DNA from: an uncultured Succinivibrio sp.
Lineage (GTDB): Bacteria > Pseudomonadota > Gammaproteobacteria > Enterobacterales > Succinivibrionaceae
Reading direction: 5' to 3'
Assembly (NCBI GenBank): GCA_900767695.1
Contig: CAAGAC010000101.1
Location: 1-6,183, forward strand
DNA length: 6,183 nucleotides
Below, piece by piece: positions 1 through 3,700 of this stretch. The number at the start of each line of letters is the position of its first letter. Position 1 is the stretch's first letter. The translations under genes were made by a program, and so were the position numbers. The notes beneath the pieces were generated by a model. It had not been told where the DNA came from and searched no databases. It was given only the letters and a program-made list of their open reading frames with translations.

Positions 1-751
1 CGAGGTCGTCATGAACGTGAAGACCCTTGCGGTCCGTGCCGACAAGCCCCTCACCTCGCCTGTCTGGGCCACCGTGTCCAAGAAGGGCGAGGGCCCGGTC
101 AAGGCTGGCGACTTCGAGTGCCCCGAGGGCGTCTCGTTCGTCAACCCCGACGCGCTGGTGTGCACCCTCAAGGGCGACAAGGCCGCCCTTGAGATGAAGC
201 TCCGCCTCAGCTCGGGGAACGGCTACGTGCTCGCGACCTCCGACCTGCACCTGGCCCCGTCTTCCGAGGACGACATCCTCGTGGACGCGAGCTACACCCC
301 GGTCACCCGCTTCGTGTACGGCATCGAGTCCGCGCGCGTCGAGCAGAGGACCGATCTGGACAGGCTGGTCATCGACATCGAGACCAACGGGGTCATCGCC
401 CCGGACGAGGCCCTGAAGCGCGGCTCCGACCTCCTCAAGGACTGCATCTCCAACATCGTGAACAAGGACGAGATCGACCAGCAGGCCCTCCAGCCTTCCG
501 CTCCTCCGCTCCCTGATCCGATCCTGATGCAGCCGGTGGACGATCTGGAGCTGACCGTAAGGTCTGCAAACTGCCTCAAGGCCGAGAACATCATTTACAT
601 TGGCGATCTGGTGCAGCGTACCGAAGTCGAGCTGCTCAAGACCCCGAACCTCGGGAAGAAATCCCTCACTGAGATCAAGGACGTCCTTGCCCAGAGAGGC
701 CTCTCCCTTGGCATGAGGGTGGCCAACTGGCCGCCTCCGGGGCTCAAGTGA
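1..751 (+). CDS. rpoA: RNA polymerase alpha subunit, copy 1 (alpha1), 5' end outside window
   Basis: Alpha subunit of RNA polymerase: its N-terminal domain (NTD) dimerises to nucleate core assembly, and its C-terminal domain (CTD) binds UP-element DNA and activators. The reading frame is open to the left edge. The first visible codons (Glu-Val-Val-Met-Asn-Val-Lys) align with E. coli residues 80-86, so about 79 residues lie upstream and the ATG at 11 is an internal methionine. Projected full length is about 328 aa (E. coli 329). The beta-prime-contacting segment (RVEQRTDLDRLVI, E. coli 191-203) is intact. The CTD keeps Arg265, Asn268, Asn294, Gly296, Lys298, Ser299 and Glu302 equivalents. Oddities: the conserved RGRGY motif (E. 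coli 148-152) reads SGNGY, and the ERPIG motif near 165-169 is replaced and shortened by two residues. The gene holds the canonical place directly before rplQ. Family assignment is certain; the special role is inference. Confidence 0.96.
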   Translation, partial: EVVMNVKTLAVRADKPLTSPVWATVSKKGEGPVKAGDFECPEGVSFVNPDALVCTLKGDKAALEMKLRLSSGNGYVLATSDLHLAPSSEDDILVDASYTPVTRFVYGIESARVEQRTDLDRLVIDIETNGVIAPDEALKRGSDLLKDCISNIVNKDEIDQQALQPSAPPLPDPILMQPVDDLELTVRSANCLKAENIIYIGDLVQRTEVELLKTPNLGKKSLTEIKDVLAQRGLSLGMRVANWPPPGLK

Positions 752-778
752 CCGATTGTTTGAACGAATAGTTATCTG

Positions 779-783
779 AAGGA
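779..783 (+). promoter_or_regulatory. Ribosome-binding site of rplQ
   Basis: AAGGA lies 8 nt before the ATG at 792, good Shine-Dalgarno spacing. A second AGGA at 787-790 is too close to the start to serve. The 40-bp gap after copy 1 of rpoA is AT-rich and shows no terminator, so rplQ is read as part of the same operon. Confidence 0.7.
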
Positions 784-791
784 ATTAGGAA

Positions 792-1220
792 ATGCGTCAT
801 CGTTTAGCCGGCCGTCATCTCGGCCGCACCTCCGCACACCGCGCGGCCCTGTACCGCAACCTTGCCAAGGCCCTGTTCACCTATGAAGTGATCAAGACCA
901 CTGTTCCCAAGGCCAAGTCGCTCCGCCACTTTGCCGAGCGCCTGATCACCCTCGCCAAGGTCGACACCGTGGCCAACCGCCGCCTCGCCTTCGCGCGCCT
1001 GCGCGACGATGCCGTCGTGAACAAGCTGTTCACCGTCATCGGCAAGCTCTCCGCGAACCGCCCCGGCGGGTACACCCGCATCATCAAGGCTGGCCGCCGC
1101 CCTGGCGATCAGGCCCCGATCTGCTACATGATGCTGGTCGACCGCCCTGCCAAGGCCGAGCCTGTCAAGGACAAGGCTGAGAAGACCGAAGCCCCTGCCG
1201 CTGAAGCCGAGGCCAAGTAA
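792..1220 (+). CDS. rplQ: Large ribosomal subunit protein bL17
   Basis: Structural protein of the 50S subunit, located near the peptide exit tunnel. The 142-aa product begins MRHRLAGRHLGRTSAHR and carries the family hallmarks IKTTVPKAKSLR, LITLAKVDTVANRRLAFAR and GGYTRI, all close to E. coli L17 (127 aa). The extra length is a C-terminal low-complexity tail rich in Ala, Lys, Glu and Pro from about residue 120, a common variable extension in this family. ATG at 792 is supported by an AAGGA site and by the conserved N-terminus. In E. coli rplQ is the last gene of the alpha operon, directly after rpoA; here a second rpoA follows 72 bp after its stop. Identification is certain. Confidence 0.98.
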   Translation: MRHRLAGRHLGRTSAHRAALYRNLAKALFTYEVIKTTVPKAKSLRHFAERLITLAKVDTVANRRLAFARLRDDAVVNKLFTVIGKLSANRPGGYTRIIKAGRRPGDQAPICYMMLVDRPAKAEPVKDKAEKTEAPAAEAEAK

Positions 1221-1226
1221 CATTCC

Positions 1227-1261
1227 GGGCGCGGGGCGACCCGCGCCCGTGTCCGGTTTTT
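1227..1261 (+). terminator. Hairpin plus T5 between rplQ and second rpoA (partial terminator or attenuator)
   Basis: A perfect 9-bp stem, GGGCGCGGG (1227-1235) with CCCGCGCCC (1240-1248), encloses a GCGA loop of the stable GNRA type. Five Ts follow at 1257-1261, but 8 nt beyond the stem, so the U-tract is not ideally placed. It occupies the place where the ancestral rplQ terminator would lie. No convincing promoter is visible between it and the next gene, so readthrough is probably needed to express the second rpoA. It could instead be an RNA-processing or mRNA-stabilising hairpin. Confidence 0.5.
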
Positions 1262-1280
1262 GCAAATCAACTGTCAAGAC

Positions 1281-1295
1281 GAGGGTCAAACCTTG
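1281..1295 (+). promoter_or_regulatory. Ribosome-binding site and TTG start of second rpoA
   Basis: GAGG at 1281-1284 stands 8 nt before a TTG codon at 1293. Starting here gives a protein whose Leu-Lys-Pro (residues 8-10) aligns with E. coli residues 9-11, so the N-terminus has the normal length. The upstream in-frame TTG at 1260 has no ribosome-binding site, lies inside the T-run of the preceding hairpin, and would add 11 non-homologous residues. Confidence 0.7.
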
Positions 1296-2288
1296 GATCA
1301 GAATATCGATTCTTTAAAGCCGAACATCAAGGAAGTCCAGACTGTCGCTGAGAACAGCTACAGGGTGGTCCTTGAGCCCTTCGAGCGCGAATACGCCCAC
1401 ATTGTGGGAACTGCGCTCCGCCGCATCATGCTTTCGTCGATCCCCGGATACGCCATCTCCTCCGTGGAGATCGACGGCGTGGTCCACGAGTACAGCGCAG
1501 TTGAAGGCATCCAGGAAGACATTCTTCTCGTCCTGCTGAACCTCAAGGAAGTGGCGGTCGCCGTCGAGGGCCTCCTCCACGACGATCCGGTGCTGGAGAT
1601 CAACAAGACCGGCATCGGTACCGTCACCGCCGGCGACATCATCTGCCCGGGCGGCGTCTCCATCAAGAACCCCGATCTAGTCATCTGCCACCTGACCGAT
1701 GAGAAGACCGAGCTCAAGATGCACATGCACGTCTCCAGGGGCCGCGGGTACTGCCCGGTGGTCGCGCATCCGTCGACCGAGAGCGCCGACGAGCGCTTCA
1801 TCGGCTGCCTGCTCATCGATCCGTCCTACTGCCCGGTGCTCAACGTCGCCGTGCACGAGGAGCCGATCGCCGACGGCAAGGAGCGCCTGATCCTCAACAT
1901 CGAGACCAACGGCACCATCGATCCGAAGAACGCGGTCAGCATCGCGGCGACCATCTTCGCCGACCAGCTGAACACCTTCTTCGACATCCGCAACTCCGTT
2001 GCCCCGGCCGAGGACGTCTCGCTGCGCCCGCTCATCGACCCGAAGCTCATCTGCCCGGTCGAGGATCTGGAGCTCACCGTCCGCTCGGCGAACTGCCTGA
2101 AGACCGAAGGGATCAAGTACATCGGCGATCTGGTCCAGAAGACCGAGGTCGAGCTGCTCAAGACCCCGAACCTCGGCAAGAAGTCGCTTACCGAGATCAA
2201 GGACGTCCTGGCAGAGCGCGGGCTGTCCCTGGGCATGCGCCTGGAGAACTGGCCGCCTGCGGATCTCGACGTCTCGTCGGATCACTGA
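1293..2288 (+). CDS. rpoA: RNA polymerase alpha subunit, copy 2 (alpha2), divergent paralogue
   Basis: A complete 331-aa alpha subunit. The NTD dimerisation and beta-contact region is well kept: LEPFER (27-32), LRRIMLSSIPG (42-52, with Arg44 equal to the essential E. coli Arg45), VEIDGVVHEYS, EGIQEDILLVLLNLK (71-85) and RGRGY (149-153). In contrast, the segment corresponding to E. coli 181-205 has lost the RVEQRTDLD motif and four residues net (here residues 183-203). In E. coli alpha this part contacts beta-prime. The CTD keeps Arg264, Asn267, Gly295, Lys297, Ser298 and Glu301, the DNA-binding 265-type determinant, and is identical to copy 1 at 60 of 68 positions. Seven cysteines are present (copy 1 shows four in its visible part), four of them followed by proline. 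The shared CPxGVS..NPD segment, absent from E. coli, indicates that both copies come from a duplication in this lineage. It starts with TTG. It is the last gene of the operon, before a strong terminator. Confidence 0.95.
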   Translation: MDQNIDSLKPNIKEVQTVAENSYRVVLEPFEREYAHIVGTALRRIMLSSIPGYAISSVEIDGVVHEYSAVEGIQEDILLVLLNLKEVAVAVEGLLHDDPVLEINKTGIGTVTAGDIICPGGVSIKNPDLVICHLTDEKTELKMHMHVSRGRGYCPVVAHPSTESADERFIGCLLIDPSYCPVLNVAVHEEPIADGKERLILNIETNGTIDPKNAVSIAATIFADQLNTFFDIRNSVAPAEDVSLRPLIDPKLICPVEDLELTVRSANCLKTEGIKYIGDLVQKTEVELLKTPNLGKKSLTEIKDVLAERGLSLGMRLENWPPADLDVSSDH

Positions 2289-2310
2289 GAACCTCCTTGA
2301 AGGAAATGAA

Positions 2311-2337
2311 GGGATGCCTAATGGCATCCCTTTTTTT
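2311..2337 (+). terminator. Rho-independent terminator of the alpha operon
   Basis: A perfect 8-bp stem, GGGATGCC (2311-2318) with GGCATCCC (2323-2330), has a TAAT loop and is followed immediately by seven Ts (2331-2337). It begins 23 nt after the second rpoA stop codon, so all three operon genes end here. Confidence 0.93.
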
Positions 2338-2363
2338 CGGTATCATGGAATGGGTATCAGGAC

Positions 2364-2371
2364 AGAGGAGG
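2364..2371 (+). promoter_or_regulatory. Strong ribosome-binding site of the acidic small protein
   Basis: AGAGGAGG, a near-perfect Shine-Dalgarno, ends 8 nt before the ATG at 2380. It excludes the longer in-frame ATG at 2314, which lies within the terminator stem, and disfavours the ATG at 2350. A promoter must lie between the terminator and this site. TATCAT at 2341-2346 or TATCAG at 2355-2360 could be a -10, but neither has a convincing -35. Confidence 0.75.
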
Positions 2372-2379
2372 CACTGAAG

Positions 2380-2739
2380 ATGGACTTCGAGACCCTTACG
2401 GACGAGCAGGCCGAGAGGATGGTGGACTACGCGCTCAAGCTCTACAAGTACAGCGCCGAGGAGAGCCTTAGCACCAACGATCCCAAGGCCTACGAGAGGC
2501 TGCGGGGCCTCACTTCCGAGGGGCCGGAGATCGAGTGCGAGATCGATGCGGCGATGGTCGAGCTGGACCCTGAGGACATAGGCGAGGGCGACGCGGCCTG
2601 CATCGGCCTCTACGTCACCGACAAGCAAAGCGGCGACAGGGTGCACCTTGCAGACGTCTACATCACCGAGGAAGGCATGATGGAGAACCTGGGCACCGTC
2701 GTGTGGTTCCCCGACACCGACAAGTGGTTTGAGATCTGA
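2380..2739 (+). CDS. Small, highly acidic cytoplasmic protein of unknown function
   Basis: I do not recognise this 119-aa protein. It has no signal peptide or membrane segment. It contains about 30 Asp/Glu against about 9 Lys/Arg, so it is strongly acidic. The N-terminal third (DEQAERMVDYALKLYKYSAEE) looks helical. The C-terminal half looks like a beta-rich fold (ACIGLYVTD, VHLADVYIT, LGTVVWFP) ending in WFEI. Two cysteines are far apart and no catalytic motif is obvious. The start is fixed by the strong AGAGGAGG site. The gene follows the alpha-operon terminator, so it is probably transcribed on its own, and it is convergent with the L,D-transpeptidase gene. AGG arginine codons and GC content match the neighbours, so it looks native. 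Its codon structure and ribosome-binding site make it a real gene. A regulatory or DNA-mimic role would be speculation. Confidence 0.78.
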   Translation: MDFETLTDEQAERMVDYALKLYKYSAEESLSTNDPKAYERLRGLTSEGPEIECEIDAAMVELDPEDIGEGDAACIGLYVTDKQSGDRVHLADVYITEEGMMENLGTVVWFPDTDKWFEI

Positions 2740-2754
2740 GGGCGCGAAGGCCCG

Positions 2755-2768
2755 GCCCCGCAGGGGGC
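2755..2768. other. Short GC hairpin after the acidic protein gene
   Basis: GCCCC (2755-2759) can pair with GGGGC (2764-2768) around a 4-nt loop. It lies 15 nt after the stop codon of the upstream + strand gene. There is no T-tract, so it may only slow transcription or protect the mRNA end. Confidence 0.3.
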
Positions 2769-2776
2769 GATGGAGC

Positions 2777-2801
2777 AGGGCGCGGCATCATGCCGCGCCT
2801 T
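2777..2801. terminator. Hairpin between convergent genes, possible bidirectional terminator
   Basis: GGCGCGGCA (2779-2787) and TGCCGCGCC (2791-2799) form a perfect 9-bp stem around a 3-nt loop, extendable to 11 bp with a G-U and an A-U pair. It sits between two converging 3' ends, 7 nt from the L,D-transpeptidase stop. Neither strand has a proper T-tract after it, so factor-independent termination is uncertain. Confidence 0.45.
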
Positions 2802-2807
2802 GCGCGC

Positions 2808-3434
2808 TTACGGATTGATGGTGATCGGGGTTCCGACGTCGACCATCGAGATGAACTGGTCGAGATCAGGATTCAAAAGTGCGATGCAGCCGTTGGTCCA
2901 GTCGGTGCGCTGCACGGTCTCCTGGTACTTGCCGCCTGTCGCAGGCTGGCCGTGGACCATGATCATCCCGCCTGGACGCGCCCCGTGGGCGCGGGCGTTG
3001 GCGATGTCGTTGGCGTTTGGATAGGAGATGTGGAACGCCTTGTAGTAGTTCGAGTTGTTCTTGATGTAGTCGAGGGTGTAGGTGCCCTCGGGAGTCCTGC
3101 GGTCTCCCTCGAACTGCTTCTTGCCCACCGGGCGGTCGGAGAGGGCGATCCAGAACTTCTTGACCACCTTGTCCCTGAACATGAGGAACATCTGGTGGCT
3201 GCGCTTGTTGACCACCACCTTGTCAACGATCCCCTTCCTCGATGAGGTTCCCGAGGCTGCCAGCGGCAGATCGCTGATGCGGCCCAGCTTGGTGTAGTCG
3301 AACTCCTCGTCGTAGGGGATCTCGCTGCTGACGGCGGCGGACTTGAGGTCAATGGGGATGGGCTTGTATGAACTTGCGGCGGCCGTGCCCGAAATCAGGG
3401 CGGCAAAAACAAGGCCGAAAGCTAAGCGTTTCAC
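2808..3434 (-). CDS. Secreted L,D-transpeptidase (YkuD domain)
   Basis: A peptidoglycan-modifying enzyme of the YkuD family. These use an active-site cysteine to cross-link meso-diaminopimelate residues, attach lipoprotein, or in some members cleave such bonds. The 208-aa product starts MKRLAFGLVFAALISGTAAA, a typical Sec signal peptide with likely cleavage after Ala20, so it acts in the periplasm. The catalytic domain runs from about residue 68 to the end: KVVVNKRSHQMFLMF, then GDRRTPEGTYTL (110-121), His161 in MIMVHG and Cys183 in DWTNGCIAL. The common Ser-His-Gly-Cys motif is Thr-Asn-Gly-Cys here, a variant seen in one branch of the family. The GTG start at 3434 has AGGAG 7 nt upstream and gives the signal peptide at the very N-terminus; longer starts would bury it. 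It is a single gene, divergent from parC. Its exact substrate cannot be told. Confidence 0.9.
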   Translation of the reverse strand: MKRLAFGLVFAALISGTAAASSYKPIPIDLKSAAVSSEIPYDEEFDYTKLGRISDLPLAASGTSSRKGIVDKVVVNKRSHQMFLMFRDKVVKKFWIALSDRPVGKKQFEGDRRTPEGTYTLDYIKNNSNYYKAFHISYPNANDIANARAHGARPGGMIMVHGQPATGGKYQETVQRTDWTNGCIALLNPDLDQFISMVDVGTPITINP

Positions 3435-3441
3435 AACGTCA

Positions 3442-3446
3442 CTCCT
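3442..3446 (-). promoter_or_regulatory. Ribosome-binding site of the L,D-transpeptidase gene
   Basis: AGGAG on the minus strand ends 7 nt before the GTG at 3434-3432. This decides the GTG start against the upstream in-frame ATG at 3623, which would add 63 residues ahead of a signal peptide. Confidence 0.75.
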
Positions 3447-3483
3447 GGATGTGCTCGTGCTGAAAACAGGATCAATATGTCTT

Positions 3484-3503
3484 GGCGGTGGTCCGCCTTT
3501 TTT
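3484..3503 (+). terminator. Terminator-like hairpin pointing towards parC
   Basis: GGCGG (3484-3488) and CCGCC (3493-3497) pair around TGGT, followed directly by six Ts (3498-3503). The stem is short but all GC. It reads in the + direction, so it would stop transcripts running antisense to the L,D-transpeptidase gene before they reach parC. On the minus strand it lies in the leader of the transpeptidase mRNA. No + strand transcript ending here can be identified. Confidence 0.4.
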
Positions 3504-3538
3504 GTAATCCGCCTGAACGCGGTGATGCTGCAGCGCAC

Positions 3539-3558
3539 TTGCCTGCGGGCGCAGGCAA
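3539..3558. repeat. 20-bp inverted repeat in the divergent intergenic region
   Basis: TTGCCTGC (3539-3546) is repeated in inverted orientation as GCAGGCAA (3551-3558) with a 4-bp spacer. It lies 8 bp from the TATAAT palindrome, so it could be an operator or an RNA hairpin in the transpeptidase leader. The two CTG/CAG halves are 6 bp apart, not the 10 bp of an E. coli LexA box. Confidence 0.4.
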
Positions 3559-3566
3559 TTGGCACA

Positions 3567-3580
3567 GACATTATAATGTC
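3567..3580. promoter_or_regulatory. 14-bp perfect palindrome containing TATAAT on both strands
   Basis: GACATTATAATGTC is its own reverse complement. It presents a consensus -10 hexamer TATAAT on the + strand (3572-3577) and on the - strand (3575-3570). This suits a shared divergent promoter for parC and the L,D-transpeptidase gene. No good -35 hexamer lies 16-18 bp away on either strand. Alternatively TTGGCA (3559-3564) is a -35 paired with TATCCG (3582-3587), and the palindrome is an operator in the spacer. The surroundings are GC-rich, so the AT patch stands out. Confidence 0.45.
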
Positions 3581-3643
3581 GTATCCGCCCCGCGGTCCCC
3601 GGAAATCCCTTTTTGATGCGCATCTGCTACGCAGGGCGCACTC

Positions 3644-3681
3644 CGGGGGCGCGGCGCGCCCCCGCGGCGGGACCCCGCCGC
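3644..3681 (+). other. Two adjacent GC hairpins in the parC leader
   Basis: The first stem is CGGGGGCGC (3644-3652) with GCGCCCCCG (3656-3664), 9 bp with a 3-nt loop. The second is GCGGCGG (3664-3670) with CCGCCGC (3675-3681), 7 bp with a 4-nt loop. The pair ends 19 nt before the parC ATG, whose own ribosome-binding site is weak (GGA at 691-693 of the third kilobase, that is 3691-3693). No T-tract follows, so this is more likely a leader structure affecting translation or stability than a terminator. Confidence 0.4.
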
Positions 3682-3700
3682 CAGTCAAATGGAATAGAGA

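Noticed and set aside
11..13. ATG at 11 as the start of the first rpoA
   Set aside because: The frame is open to the window edge, and the residues before it align with E. coli alpha residues 80-82, so this Met is internal.
752..791. Promoter or terminator between the first rpoA and rplQ
   Set aside because: Only an AT-rich spacer with a ribosome-binding site is visible; no hairpin and no paired -35/-10.
1260..1262. TTG at 1260 as the start of the second rpoA
   Set aside because: It lies in the T-run of a hairpin, has no ribosome-binding site, and adds 11 residues without homology; TTG at 1293 has GAGG at proper spacing.
2314..2379. N-terminal extension of the acidic protein from ATG 2314
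   Set aside because: It would begin inside the rho-independent terminator stem; the strong AGAGGAGG points to ATG 2380.
2770..3245. Plus-strand frames opposite the L,D-transpeptidase gene
   Set aside because: They mirror the conserved catalytic domain on the other strand and have no supporting start signals or family features.
3543..3554. LexA-type SOS box (CTG...CAG)
   Set aside because: The spacing between CTG and CAG is 6 bp, not 10, so it does not fit the E. coli LexA consensus.
3435..3623. Longer L,D-transpeptidase starting at 3623 on the minus strand
   Set aside because: It would place 63 residues ahead of a clear signal peptide; GTG at 3434 has a good ribosome-binding site.
3615..3624. 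10-bp palindrome GATGCGCATC upstream of parC
   Set aside because: A palindrome of this length is likely enough by chance in the region, and nothing else marks it as a site.
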